NCBI GenBank assembly: GCA_024195265.1
Contig: JAJLRJ010000004.1
Location: 40,083,960 to 40,147,959, forward strand
Direction: 5' to 3'
Source of the DNA: Dendrophyllia cribrosa
Taxonomy: Eukaryota > Cnidaria > Anthozoa > Scleractinia > Dendrophylliidae
DNA length: 64,000 nucleotides
Position numbers and translations under genes: made by a program
In this document: positions 1 through 11,589 of the stretch, in pieces
Layout: each line of letters begins with the position of its first letter
How positions within the stretch are numbered: position 1 is the stretch's first letter
Notes under the pieces: generated by a model
Database searches by the model: none
Told to the model about the DNA's origin: nothing
The model's input: only the letters and a program-made list of their open reading frames with translations

Positions 1-360
1 ACGGTTTTGTTTGTTATGGTAAAAAAGGTGTTCAATTTACGGATGAAGTGATCTCGGTGTAGCCAAAAGGGTCACGATTAATCGTCGTAAAGTGCACTTT
101 GGAGAACTCTGTTGAAAACGACTACTAGAAGAAATCGATCTTCAATACCTGCTTGCCGAAACACATAAAGAAAGACACTTACGTAAAGAATAATTAAGAA
201 AATATACAAGGGAAACTAACCAACTTGTGCGTAGGTTATTGCATGTTTCACTGAATAAAGAGAGACGGCGGTGATGAAGAGACGCTGAAGAAAGCACGAA
301 GAAAAGCTACCAGCGACAGTGAATCAGTAGGCTTTCAGTTTCGCTCAAACAAAAAAAAAA
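1..360. other. AT-rich stretch, no gene seen
   Basis: No convincing reading frame, RNA gene or repeat was recognised here. The stretch ends in a short A run just before the 286-bp tandem repeat. Confidence 0.4.
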
Positions 361-931
361 TGATTCGAATTTCAGAAAGTTTCTGCGGTGAATAGAACAG
401 AATTTCCCGTTTGAGTAACTCGAGAACTTAAGTTAACCAAAACAAACACACTGACCTAGAACCAGTAATGTGATCAGTTCTAGACATTTTTAAAAAACGG
501 TTTTTTAAAGAGTTCTATGTGTTCTATAATTAATTTTTTGTGGCTTCTGTCCGCCTTCGCCAGGCAGAAAATTTGTTGAACATTCGGACAGTTTTCAAGC
601 CAGTAAAAACATTGGGCCACATATTCAAAAAGCCCGAGGAAAATTCTGATTCGAATTTCAGAAAGTTTCTACGGTGAATAGAACAGCATTTCCCGTTTGA
701 GTACACTCGAGGACTTAAGTTAACCAAATCAAACAAACACACTGACCTGGAACCAGTTATGTGATCGGTTCTAGACATTTTTTAAAAAACGGTTTTTTGA
801 AAGGTTCTATGTGTTCTTTAATTAATTTTCTGTGGCTTCTGTCCACCTTCGCCAGGCAAAAATTTTGTTGAACATTCGGACAGTTTACAAGCCAGTAAAA
901 ACATTGGGCCACATATTTAAAAACTCGAGGA
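361..931. repeat. Tandem duplication, 286-bp unit, two copies
   Basis: A unit beginning TGATTCGAATTTCAGAAAG at 361 recurs at 647. The two copies align along nearly their whole length with scattered substitutions, including a shared AAAAAACGGTTTTTT palindrome and the CCTTCGCCAGGCA block. The divergence says the duplication is not recent. No conserved reading frame spans the unit, so it is probably non-coding. Confidence 0.85.
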
Positions 932-1585
932 CAGACTAACGGTTAACCGGATCGGATAGTAGTAATTGTCTATTAACTAAAATGCAAAATTAAAAAGAGG
1001 TTATGGGTAATTATGCATGTACTCGCTTTGGTTTTTTGACGTAAGCCCCAAAGGTGTGCTTTTGTTTCGCTTTTGTTTCAGGTAAAGGTAGTGGCGACAT
1101 AACACCCCAACTTTGAACGGCTGATACTTCACTGTCTGAGCTCCGTCAGACAAGCAGCTTCACACATATACTAGACATGAAATGAACTTTCCAAAAAAGT
1201 AGATTTGATTGACATCGGGTGTTACCGTAACAACGATCTGATGACGTCATGGTTTTGGCATATTAGTAATTTTCTCAATATCTAGACCTAAACTTTTATA
1301 ACGACTGTATGCCCCTTATAGTCTAGAAGTAGGTCTTCAAGACTGCAAAGTTTGAAAATATTCTATGAGAGCGTTTTCGAATAAAATTGGGTTGAATATT
1401 TTCCATCAAAAATTTATAAATTCGCATTACTTTCTGTTCATTCGTCGATGCCATTGTTTCCTGACAAATTGAAACAATATTTTCAACATATATTATTCAT
1501 GTGCCATTAAACTACATTCCTTGAAGGTTTCATCCCGTTTGCTTCAACAGATTTCAATTCATTTGATGTGATCAGAAGCAATGTC
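932..1585. other. Non-coding spacer
   Basis: AT-rich sequence in which I see no supported gene, terminal repeat or RNA. Open frames here are short and without codon structure. Confidence 0.4.
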
Positions 1586-1589
1586 TTAA

Positions 1590-4500
1590 GAGCGGCTGTC
1601 TGTAAATATCGAGAACTCGCCGTCAAAACTGAATTTTCGGATTTCTTCATATTTGGTCAGGAGAAACCCTTTGGTGACCTATTTACGAAAATTACATTCA
1701 AACTTTCCAAAGACTTTCCGTTTTCCAGAAATCCGCCAAAAACTAAAATGCCGTGTTCAGGTCGCAGCCGCCATTAAATTTGCCGAAATTTGCTGCATAT
1801 TTAAATCGCTCGGAAAGAAAGACGCCTTAACTTATGGAAATGATTCTTTGCAGTTAAGTAGAATAACCCTTTGAGGACATAGTGATGTAAAAATATTGGA
1901 AGAAGATACATTTTTACATGTCTTTTTCAAAGCCCGAACATTCCTACTTTCAGCACTTTGGTAAACACTTGAAAATAAGGAAACTTCTCTGCCATAAATC
2001 TTGTCCTGGTACATCGAATTTTACAATGAAAGTTATAGCAGCAGAAAGCTATGTTACTGTACTGCAACATATCGAAAATTTAGTTTGGGTAATTGAAAAG
2101 CCACCCGTTGAGAGAAGTAAAGCGCAGGCAATTTGCATGAATTTTCTTCAAAAGTTGAGACAGTGAGTCACGCAAGCACAAGTCAGATTTTAAAACACAT
2201 TTCAAATAGATCAGTTTAGCTTATTGCGTATACCCATTTCTTGCTCTGGCAAAAATTCCCTGTTTGGAAACAAAATCTAGTATTCTAATGAGCTTTTTTC
2301 GTTCTATATCCTGATAAAAATCAATTCTTGAGTAGGTGATAACTGGTCGCAAACGAGAAGGTCAAGTGTCGTGTTGACCTTTTTCTCTTTGCGCTGATGT
2401 CAACAACATGAAATGATTGAAACTATCTCAAGCGAAATTTGTTGCCCAAAGTACATCTTAAACATAGTAGCTTCCTTATTATAGGCGATAATTTCATAGA
2501 TTTTAAAATCGCTTTTGGTATTTGCGAAGTTGTACAGAGCAACCAAATTTCATAGCCACTGTGTCAACAACATGCTGGCTGTTTGTAACAAATATAATTT
2601 CCCTACTGTGAATCAGCCTTGTTTTTTTTTTTTATCAACAGTAGTCCCTTTCAATATGGTCCATCCCTTAGCTAACGCTAATACCTCATAATCTGCAATC
2701 AGACATTTTCCCTTCTCTCTCTTCTACTTTTGAGAAATTGTCGATAAAGCAATTTCAGTATTGATAAAACCGATTCCGGCTGACATAGATGACATAGAAG
2801 AAGCCTTTTTTCAAGAAGAGCGAGAAGGGTTAGAAATAGTACTGTCGACTTAACGGAAAAACCCCAGGCCTGTTATTTAGCAAGTGGGAACCTCTGAATT
2901 AGGGCAAGGCATGACTCAACTGGGGCCTGGCTTTGATCTAACTGTCTGATCCTATTGCTAGACTAGGAAGGGTCGAGCGGGCTATCATATATGCGCGAAA
3001 CAAAATGGCCTCCCATGTCACATCTTGACTTGTTTGCGTGCTTGCGTGATCGCCTGCTATTCCTGAGAGAAATAAGGGACTACTCGCATTCTATCCCGTT
3101 GCCTGTGGCTAGCCATGTTAACACCTATACCGTAGGACATCTGTTCACTTTGTTGCGGTGAGCTCCTGTTCGTTTCTCCTTATCTTCAGGAGAGCATGGC
3201 TACCTTTTTTTCCATCGTGCGTTATTTTTTAGACTACGAGCAGTCTCTCTTTCCCAGCTTAGTCCATCGAGCGAGAAACGAAAAAACATTAGCGAGCTGC
3301 CTCGCCCCAAGTTTCGCGTGACCATTATCCGCTCGCTAATGTTTTTTTCGTTTCTCGCTCGACGGACTAAGCTGGAAAAGAGAGACTGCTCGTAGTCTAG
3401 TTATTTTCGAGATTCAACATCCCCCCCGCCCCCCTCCGCCTCCCACACCCACCCACCAACATTAGTATACTACCACCCCAGTTTCAGATGGTTCATTGTG
3501 GGGAAACCGTTGTTTAGACAGAATGATAAATGCAAGGACACAGATGAGCCAAGAGAATGAAATAAAGGTGCTTAGTTTCTCTTGTCATGTGCTAATTCAG
3601 AGATTCCCACTTTCTAAATAAAAGAGTTTTTCCCGCCATCCGGCGGTGTTTTCTCATGCTCTCCCCATTCTCTCCGAAATCACGACTGTTTTTGGTTGCG
3701 GGTTGCGTGACACGATGTGCGGTTGTTCAGTTTTCACTTCAATCCAACTTTTTTCATAGTACAGCAGAAATAGAAAGAAAAATTGATTTCAAAATATCTG
3801 AAATGCCGTGAAGAGGAGTTGTTTTGTGAAATGAGACAGAGAGTTGATGCCGTTCACGCTTGAGATCTTCTAAATTTTCACCTTTCGGTATGTCTTTTAT
3901 ATACTAGAGCGAACTTTTCATTGCTGTTTGCATCAGATTGCAGCAGATTGTTTTGTTAGAATGTTAATTGTGGTAGACCTTTTATGGTAAATACATGTAG
4001 CTTAGCAAACAGTGGGGTTTTGTTTGTAAAACATGTAGTACTGTAGTAGTTAAAGAGATGCACATACTTCAGTTGTTCTTCGGTTTGAAAACCTGATTGA
4101 CATTAAAAAAACATTGCAGTCATTGATTGAATCTAAGAGGAAAGTTCTCTCGTTGAATCTCAATTTACATAGTTTCAATTGTAGCGGATAATATTTAGTA
4201 CAGATGAATACTTTTGCTCGAATTTTTGCTAAACTGGAATTCGATTTCCGATCAGCGCCGCGGATAATTAATGCATGTAGCTGTTGTAGCTCAGAAACCT
4301 AATCAAACAGCCGTCATGTTGTTGACACAGTGACAGTGGCTATGAAATTTGGTTGCTTTGTACAACTTCACTTACCAAAAGGGACTTTAAAATCTATGAA
4401 ACTATCGCCTGTAATAAGGAATTCCAAGCTACTACATATATGTTTAAGATGTACTTTGGGCAACAAGTTTCGCTTGAGATAGTTTCAATCATTTCATGTT

Positions 4501-5181
4501 GCATCGGCGCAATGCGCAAGGAATTTTGTTTGCCACACATCAAGAAAAGGGTATACGCAATAAGCTAAATTTATTTGAAATGTGTTTACTTGTGCTTGCG
4601 TGACTCACTGTCTCAACTTTTGAAGAAAATTCATGAAAATTGCCTGTGCGTTTACTTCTCTCAACGGGTGGCTTTTCAATTACCCAAGCTAAATTTTCGA
4701 TATGTTGCAGTACAGTAACATAGCTTTCTGCTGCTATAACTTTCATTGTAAAATTCGATGTACCAGGACAAGATTTATGGCAGAGAAGTTTCCTCATTTT
4801 CAAGTGTTTACCAAAGTGCTGAAAGTAGGACTGTTCGGGCTTTCAAAAAGACATGTAAAATTTATCTTCTTCTAATATTTTTACATCACTATGCTCTCAA
4901 AGGGTTATTCTACTCAACTGCAAAGAATCATTTCCATACGTTAAGGCGTCTTTCTTTCCGAGCGATTTAAATATGCAGCAAATCTCGGCAAATTTAATGG
5001 CGGCTGCGACCTGAACACGGCATTTTAGTTTTTGGCGGATTTCTGGAAAACGAAAAGTCTTTGGAAAGTTTGAATGTAATTTTCGTAAATAGGTCACCAA
5101 AGGGTTTCTCCTGACCAAATATGAAGAAATCCGAAAATTCAGTTTTGACGGCGAGTTCTCGATATTTACAGACAGCCGCTC
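1590..5181. mobile_element. TTAA-flanked DNA element with about 0.9-1 kb inverted repeats (piggyBac-like, non-autonomous)
   Basis: The sequence from 1590 rightwards (GAGCGGCTGTCTGTAAA) is repeated in reverse complement up to 5181. The arms are about 1590-2590 and 4300-5181 and differ by small indels and substitutions. Both ends are bordered by TTAA (1586-1589 and 5182-5185), the target duplication typical of piggyBac transposons; assignment to that superfamily is inference. The interior (about 2590-4300) encodes no recognisable transposase, so the copy is probably non-autonomous. Matching short frames in the two arms are only the inverted copies of the same DNA. A separate hairpin at 3231-3398 is nested inside. 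Confidence 0.82.
3231..3398. repeat. Nested hairpin (palindromic MITE-like)
   Basis: The arm AGACTACGAGCAGTCTCTCT at 3231 is mirrored by AGAGAGACTGCTCGTAGTCT ending at 3398. Near-perfect complementarity runs over about 68 bases and surrounds a roughly 30-base centre. It sits inside the larger TTAA-flanked element and is followed by a C-rich tract (about 3419-3460). Confidence 0.8.
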
Positions 5182-5185
5182 TTAA

Positions 5186-5884
5186 ATATGCTCATTTTTA
5201 CTCACAGAAGCAACACTTTTGTTAGGGAAGCGTTTATTTAAAAACTAGTCAATGAAATTTTTGTCAAACGTTTTAATCTGAAGTTTAACATGCACGCGTA
5301 TGTAATGCACTAACTCTGTAAATTTCAAGTGCATTGAATCATTTTAAGGGCGCGAAATAAAATTAAAAGTATAGGAGACTTTTGCATTCGTCTTCCAATT
5401 ATTTGTTGACACCTGGTTTATTTCAGGACTTTCTCTTTTGTCTACATTCTACATATTTGCGCGCTTTTGAATCAACAAGCTTGCCATGCCTGCTTGTTAC
5501 GCTTCGCTGCTGCGGAAACGATCGTGGAAATTCTTTTCATACTACAATGGCAATTAATTGCCATTATAGTATGAAATTGGATCAAACGAATTGCATTTTT
5601 ATGACTGCTAAGATAAATGCTTTTAAATAACTCCATATCAGAGAAATGTATTTTTCGAATCAGCCGCATTTATGAATAAGGTCTATGTTTGCTGTCATAT
5701 TCCTCATGCCGGGCAGTTTTCCATTAGGGATAACTAGTCTTGATATATGAAAATCTATTTTCTATTTAAAAGACAATTCATTTTTTTAATTCGTCTTCTA
5801 ATAGAATGAAGTAATTTTTGTTTCGCGATGCCTTCCAAACGCAAAATACGGAAACCTTTCTCTTGTTTTCTGTTAAGAAATTTA
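5186..5884. other. Non-coding spacer with a 42-base palindrome
   Basis: No supported gene. The one clear structure is an almost perfect palindrome at 5535-5576 centred on GGCAATTAATTGCC, with TTTCATACTA at one end and its complement at the other. Confidence 0.5.
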
Positions 5885-6286
5885 AGCCTGGTTTCCATAT
5901 AATCGCAAGGATCGCAGCGATCGCAGAAAAAAGTGTTGACAGTGTTGTGCGACCCTTGCGATCATACGGAGACCAAAAACTTTGTGATCCTTGCGATCGT
6001 TACGATCCTTGCGATCCGCAGAGATAGAAAAATTTCTATCTCTGCGATCCTTGCGATCCTTGCGATCCTTGCGATCGAGAGGTTTTTATTTGTAAACCAC
6101 TCTTGCGATCCAAAATGTCCCAGAAAGCATTGCACCCCAAAGCCTTGTGTCCCATAATGCACTTAAAGTTTATCGGATCCAGGCCTACTCGACGTTTCCT
6201 TGCGATCGCTGCGATCATATGGAAACCTGATGTCTCAACGATCGCTGCGATTGTTGCGATCGTTGCGATTATATGGAAACCAGGCT
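5885..6286. mobile_element. MITE with 3-bp TTA duplication (Harbinger-like)
   Basis: The ends are AGCCTGGTTTCCATATAATC at 5885 and its reverse complement finishing at 6286. They are flanked by TTA at 5882-5884 and 6287-6289, a target length and sequence typical of PIF/Harbinger elements. The body is a degenerate array of GCGATC/GGATCGCAA words plus a hairpin at 6017-6047. Proteins predicted across it are artefacts of the short repeat. Confidence 0.75.
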
Positions 6287-6342
6287 TTAGAAACAAACAC
6301 CATTGTTATGGTAGATCAGTTTCGAAAAAAGAACATGTTTAA

Positions 6343-6888
6343 CCCTATTCAGCCTGGGGCAGGGGGGGGGGGGGGGGGGCGCTAACTTTCAACATTCATA
6401 ACTTCTTAAAAATGTATTCAAACTCCATCAAACTTTGTGACTTTTCCTAAAAATTTTCTGGCAACAATTTCATGACAATTTATTGATCACGTGACTTGAT
6501 GTTTCCATGGCAACAAGATTTTGACAGCCATGCTTTTTGAAATTTGTATATTTGTACCTTTGAATGAAGAAAAACAATGTTTATTGGTATAACTTTTATA
6601 TTCTTACGTCATTTAGCATTTATTTATTGGTTTTGATTAATTTTGAGTCAATTTGGACGGTTTTTAAGAGGTTTTAAAAAAATTCAGAAATCCAAGATGG
6701 CGGATGCAAGATGGCGGCCGCATAACTAATTACCTAATAACTACGTCATATGATGTCATCGTTCCATTGTGCGGACCGCAAAGGAGACAGTTTTGGACGT
6801 ACTATATACCTTCTAGGTTTCATTGTCATAGCCTGCCCCCCCCCCCCCACAAGGCTTAGGAACTCAAAAAAGCCCAGACCGAATAGGG
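6343..6888. mobile_element. TTAA-flanked MITE, copy 1 of a two-copy family
   Basis: CCCTATTCAGCCTGGGG begins at 6343 and its inverse ends at 6888. TTAA flanks lie at 6339-6342 and 6889-6892. Poly-G (about 6361-6379) and poly-C (about 6836-6849) tracts sit just inside the ends. The interior matches the copy at 55936-56753, including the paired phrases AAGATGGCGG and ACGTCATATGA. No transposase is encoded. Confidence 0.85.
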
Positions 6889-6907
6889 TTAAACATGTTC
6901 TTTCTTC

Positions 6908-7137
6908 GAATGAACAAAAACAATGAACTGCAAGGCTGATCTGACCACGTAAAAAAGAAAAAAAAGTAAAATTTGCGAGACATCATCACGATAGAAAGGC
7001 CGATAAAGTAGGATCGTAAAGTACGATCCTACTTTCATTAATTATCGGTTTCTATCGTGATGATGTCTCGCAAATTTTACTTTTTTTCTTTTTTACGTGG
7101 TCAGATCAGCCTTGCAGTTCATTGTTTTTGTTCATTC
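6908..7137. repeat. Long hairpin (palindromic MITE)
   Basis: GAATGAACAAAAACAATGAA at 6908 is mirrored to 7137. The arms of about 105-115 bases are nearly perfect and meet at GGATCGTAAAGTACGATCC. There is no coding capacity. The right arm is followed by a T-rich stretch. Confidence 0.85.
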
Positions 7138-7254
7138 ATTTTTTTGGCTGGCTAGGTCTCTCATAGATCCCATGTATCATTAGCAGCATTATCGTTTGCG
7201 GTCTTCTGCAGTTTACTTTTTTTTTCTTTCTTCGAAACTGATCTACGATAACAA

Positions 7255-8084
7255 AGGATGCATTCAAGTTGGCAAAAATATTGGCAAACTGTTGGTGACA
7301 AATAGAAGTTATTCCTATTTCTGAAAACTACATTTTGAGTTGGCAAACTCGCCGTTGTACTTAATATGCCAACTTAGTATCCCTAAGTGGCGAATTGCCC
7401 GTACGTGAGGAATGTGAGAGCAAAAGTGGCAAATCCAGGTTACTTTCCTCTCCAAACAGTTTTAGTTTTTTAATCAGAGCACGGGAAGATCGCTTTTTCT
7501 GGCCTTACTTTTCGCATTTTCACGGCCGCCATTAAATTTGCATGTTCCTGCAGAAAAGCTCACCAGCTCTCTGTGACGTCACAGGAAGACGGGAAAATTC
7601 AAATGAGTAGTTTGTAGGAGAATTTACCCGGGCTAAAACCTGTTCGTTTCGACTATTTTTCCGGTTTTCCCGAATCATTAAGGCAAAAAATGCTAGGGTC
7701 TAGATGTGTTGTGTATGGGTGTGAGAAAGAGGCTTATGGAAATGCAGTAATTTCGCTATACAATTCGAAAAAGCCGAAACAATAGCACGCGTAAATTATG
7801 CATTGTTTTCTTTAGGTGTGCTATTGTTTTTCTTTTTTTCGAATTGTGTATTGAGATTGCTGCATTTTTATTTGGGACCGTAGGTCTTCTCAGATCCGAT
7901 ATTCTTTTTTTAACATGGTATTGGCCATGCATTCGTTGAAGGATGGTTTATGTCTATCCTCACTTTCTTTATCGCGACAACGACATGATATTTCGAATTC
8001 TTTGCCTGGTGCTCAAGGTCATGCGCTGTAACGTTGGTCGGTTGGCAAACATCTGATTTTGAACTCAGCTGAGGTCATCACCAC
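7255..8084. other. Non-coding region with one hairpin
   Basis: No supported gene. A 126-base inverted repeat at 7741-7866 (AATGCAGTAATTTCGC against its inverse) has an interior TTCGAAAAAG/CTTTTTTTCGAA pairing and looks like another MITE. Confidence 0.5.
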
Positions 8085-8410
8085 GTGCAATACACTTTAC
8101 ACTTTATAGGCAATTCAAGCACAATTCTCCAGCAATACACAAAAGGGTTTAAAGAAGAATTAAGAAAAATCACCACCCCAATTTATCAAAATTATAGCTT
8201 GCCTCTTTACTTTCCCTCATCAATTAGGGGGAAGAAAAAAAAAAGAAGAAAAAAGAAGAAAAAGAATATATTATATTTTATGATTATCTCGACAATTATT
8301 TCTGAATTATATCGCCCGCCATAATTCAGAGAATCATGGGAACGTAAATAAAAAGTTTGAGCATAGCAAGTCAGAAACACATTAAAAAAAAATGAAATTT
8401 CGAAACTAAC

Positions 8411-8554
8411 CTTTATTCCAGTTAAAATTGTTTTCAAATAATCCGCTGAAACTCGGTTCAGTTCACCTCCGGTAAAGCTTATTTCAGCGACAGCACTATA
8501 ATCCTGCTCACCGTCAATTTTCAGGTCTGGATTCTCAACGAACATCAGCTTCAT
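8411..8554 (-). CDS. Candidate first coding exon, unknown protein
   Basis: On the minus strand an ATG at 8554 opens 48 codons that run exactly into a consensus donor, AAAG|GTTAGT, with GT at 8410-8409. The exon is phase 0. The peptide begins MKLMFVENPDLKIDGEQDY and has a mixed, non-repetitive composition unlike the neighbouring AT-rich noise. I do not recognise the family. No following exon was identified to the left before the long A-rich tract at 8227-8265. It could be a gene fragment or a chance frame. Confidence 0.4.
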
Positions 8555-9117
8555 CTTCTAGCTTCTTGAGTTTCATCACATTTATTTTGGACGATTTTCT
8601 CATTTCTCATTGAATAATTCTAGATTTCTGTAAGAATTCTCGCCACGAAAACGCAACAGTGAAAAGTTTGGCAAAACGTTCGCTGATGGCGTCAGTTAGT
8701 TTTATCCGTGTGTACTCTTATTGACAAGAAAAATAGCCAATCAACGCGCGAGAATTGTAAAAATCACTTTTTTGTCTGCAAAAGCCAAAACTTCGAACTT
8801 TAAAACCTCTGAAACTTGAAATATTGTGGTCTTTAAAGACATTAAATTGATGAAAAAATTGGTTAAACAGGATCGGACAAAACTATAAAGACGATAAAGG
8901 TCGCGCGTGACAGCCTCTTAAGAATATTATTGCTCCCCACCAGATGACCTCAGTAGAGTTGACCTTCAACGGGTAGACGCCAAAATTTCAAAAGAACAAA
9001 GGTTGAATTAACTGTACACCCAACGTGCTCCCCAAAGGGAGCCCATTTTATATAACAGGGCGCATTTTGATAACAGTTGTATAACTAAAGTGGTTTTACC
9101 CTGTATAAATATTTGTT
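8555..9117. other. Possible promoter/5' region of both flanking exons
   Basis: No coding frame. It lies between a minus-strand candidate exon and a plus-strand candidate exon and includes CTGTATAAATATT near 9100, a TATA-like word about 200 bases before the next candidate start. Confidence 0.25.
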
Positions 9118-9146
9118 ATAATTATTATTATTATTATTATTATTAT
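9118..9146. repeat. (ATT)n microsatellite
   Basis: About nine uninterrupted ATT units. A short palindrome, GCAAACTTAGTTTGC, follows. Confidence 0.9.
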
Positions 9147-9300
9147 GCAAACTTAGTTTGCATGGTAATTAACTCCCTTGGGATTATTTGAATATGCTAT
9201 ATAATAGATTGCATTGTGCCACATCCTGTCACTCAACTTGAGGCCGCGAGCTCAAATCTAGTGTAGCGAGGCGCGTTCAATGTTCTACCCAACTGACCTC

Positions 9301-9477
9301 ATGGCTGATGCCGAACAAGTACCTCAAGCCGTCCCGGTTGAAGTTGTTCAACAAGTTGTGAACCCTCCTCATGCGGTTGCCCCGGCGGTTGCTCCAGCAG
9401 TTGTTCCGGCAGTCGCCCCAGCAGTTGTCCCAGCGGTGGAAGCGCAACAAGTTGTCGCTGGACAAGTTCAGGATGAG
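9301..9477 (+). CDS. Candidate first exon, Pro/Ala/Val-rich protein
   Basis: ATG at 9301 opens 59 codons ending at a strong donor, GAG|GTACGT, with GT at 9478-9479, phase 0. The peptide starts MADAEQVPQAVPVEVVQQ and continues with imperfect APAVVPAV repeats, so it is low complexity and probably unstructured. A TATA-like CTATATAA lies at about 9197-9204, roughly 100 bases upstream. An acceptor-like TTGCTTTAG before 10212 keeps the frame open for about 66 further codons, but I cannot show these are joined. The family is not recognised. Confidence 0.4.
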
Positions 9478-10537
9478 GTACGTTAAGTTCTCACCTTCGT
9501 TTCGTCTTTTCGGGGCTTTAGCTCGTTTCGTGCCGCAGACTAGTTAAATTCCTCGTGTTTGTCCTTAGTTTGCATGTAGTGGCGAGATACCCCAAGTTGT
9601 GCTTGTTCATTTTTGCATGAGCAGTAAAGTATCTAGAATTTGTTTGACTGTCCGGCGGGATAATTTCTAGTCGGCTAGGATTTCAAAAGCGTCCGCAAAT
9701 ACCTGTATAGGGGTCATCTTTTTGTGAGATTTATCGTGGTCTTCACGGTTTTTTATTTTTAGCTGTGTTATTGCGGGTTATATGTGGTCCTTTGGTCCTT
9801 ATATTTTTTATTTTATTTACGCTTTAACGATAATGGTCTAATATTGTAATTATCTAACGCCAATAAATTAAATTAACAATATAATAATTGTAATATAATA
9901 GTAATTGTAATCATAGTTAATAAAACAGACTGGTTATGAAGCTCATCAAATTTCAAAAAGAGTGTACAAAGCTGCTTTGTTTTATGTTGAACGAACCGTG
10001 ACCCTGCACATTGTGTTGTTGAACGTGTGAGCCCAAATGTTTCTACTGGTCAGTTGCTCATATGCATTTCAATACCTTTTGTGTTTTGTGCAGGGTCAAG
10101 GCAAACGAACAAAAGAAATGGAGAACAAAAACATATAACAAAGGACTGACTGAGTTTCATAATCAGTTTGTTCTATTAACTATGTTGTAATACAATAACA
10201 TTTTGCTTTAGATTGTGAGTGGGAGATATTGTACTATCAATCGGAGATGGGATGATTCGGCTAGTGTTCGCGCAGTTTTTTCTTGCTTTAGTTTTTCTTT
10301 CAGTTACCTTAGTTCTAATTTGTGTGATGAATTGTCTGGATTCTCAAGTAAATCTATTAATAAATATTGCATTGGTTGCCAATCCTCGGTGTGTTATTCG
10401 CGTTTTATTTAACTTCATTAAGCTATTTCCCTTCGCACCTTGTAGCCCTTTTCGGTTGGGTATAGGTTCGTTTTACCCTTTTCTTGGTCGGGGTGAGTGA
10501 CTCCTGTTGGTTTACCGTACCTCTCGGTAGCCACCAG

Positions 10538-10700
10538 ACGTTCTGTTTCAGACGTGCTGAAGTTGCTCCCTCCTGATCGGGAACCCCGGGATTTGCTTTC
10601 TTATAGTCGCTGGTTTGGTGCTCTTCCATTTCTCGCGTTGCGTGATCCCTGTTTAAACTCTATTTTTTTTCTTCACCTCTCGTTGGATGGTGGGACATAA
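10538..10700 (+). CDS. Weak candidate exon
   Basis: After an acceptor-like TTCTGTTTCAG ending near 10551, a frame reads LLPPDREPRDLLSYSRWFG and on to a stop at 10698-10700. The composition is protein-like, but no homologue is recognised and the joins are unknown. It contains one arm of a 22-base inverted repeat. Confidence 0.2.
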
Positions 10701-10899
10701 GAGAAAGATAATCCCGCTTGATGAAAATGGAAATGTTTTACGTTCAGACCCGTGGATGGAGTTTCGAAATCGTGCACTTGAAATTGAACAGCGACGGTCG
10801 TTCAAGTGGGTGAATATTTCCGGGGTTCCCGATCAGGAGGGGCTAGCAGCACTGACCGATTGGAAAGATGTAATTTCGTCGGGTGGGAGAATCCTATAG
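10687..10899 (+). CDS. Hypothetical 70-residue ORF
   Basis: ATG at 10687 opens a charged 70-residue frame (starting MVGHKRKIIPLDENGNV) that ends at TAG 10897-10899. It follows a long pyrimidine tract, so it could be a terminal exon. Composition (many K, R, E, D and W) looks like a soluble protein, but I recognise no domain. It overlaps the preceding weak candidate in another frame. An AATAAA sits near 11203. Confidence 0.3.
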   Translation: MVGHKRKIIPLDENGNVLRSDPWMEFRNRALEIEQRRSFKWVNISGVPDQEGLAALTDWKDVISSGGRIL

Positions 10900-11589
10900 G
10901 CAAATGAATAACCTTAGGGGTTTTACCCAGGCTTTCCCGGTTTAGTATTAGTTTAGCTGTTCTACTACTAGAGAATAATTTGGTTCTGGCCTTTGTTAGC
11001 CTGGGTTGTATAATTAAGACATTTATTATGCTATTATAATGCTTGAAAGTGCGAATCTTGATATTTGTATCTCTATATTAGGTAAGGTCATCTATACTAG
11101 GTCTTTGTATAAAAAGTATCTTTCTTTTGATTATGTTAAGTAAGGAGTGGGAAACAGTAGTGTTTGTATGCGGGCCGAGTTTGTGGTTAATGGCAAGGAC
11201 TGGAATAAACGTTTGTTGGCCCTGATACCGTTGGTGTGTTACTTTGGACTAAAGTATGGAGGTAGGCTAGGGGAAGGCCAGAGCGATTCCCCATACCTTA
11301 TCTACATCTTATGAATAACAATACCTAGGGAGGAAATATTACACTATTATTATTGTCACATTTCAGAATTAAAATATAGTCTGGTTGAATTTTTATGAAA
11401 TACGCGGAAGAGTTTAAAATCAGAACCACACCACACCACACCACACCAAATCGTCACATACCGTCACAATTTTATTATTAGGTAATTCCATGAAACCGCT
11501 TAAGTATTAATAATGGCATTAATGATCTGTTAGGTTGCTGGAAATAAAATCGTCTTAAGAAGTGCAAAAATGGTATTCGGACTTGTCTC
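10900..11589. other. Non-coding spacer
   Basis: AT-rich with no supported gene. A CCACA-type short repeat lies at about 11429-11448. It separates the plus-strand candidate exons from the minus-strand GPCR 3' exon. Confidence 0.4.

Larger units (their letters stand above)
6304..7254. repeat. Outer inverted pair enclosing two nested palindromes
   Basis: TTGTTATGGTAGATCAGTTT at 6304-6323 recurs inverted at 7235-7254 with one mismatch; the match extends about 24 bases. The pair encloses the TTAA-flanked MITE and the hairpin at 6908-7137, so this may be one older element with later insertions. Confidence 0.5.

Noticed and set aside
1653..5118. Two identical 73-residue proteins
   Set aside because: They are the two arms of the inverted-repeat element and have no domain or codon structure.
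5933..6296. Ile/Ala/Leu repeat proteins on both strands
   Set aside because: Translation of GCGATC-type short repeats inside a MITE.
8207..8410. Extension of the 8411-8554 exon to 115 residues
   Set aside because: Past the strong donor the frame becomes Phe/Ile-rich because of A/T tracts; the exon boundary is more plausible.
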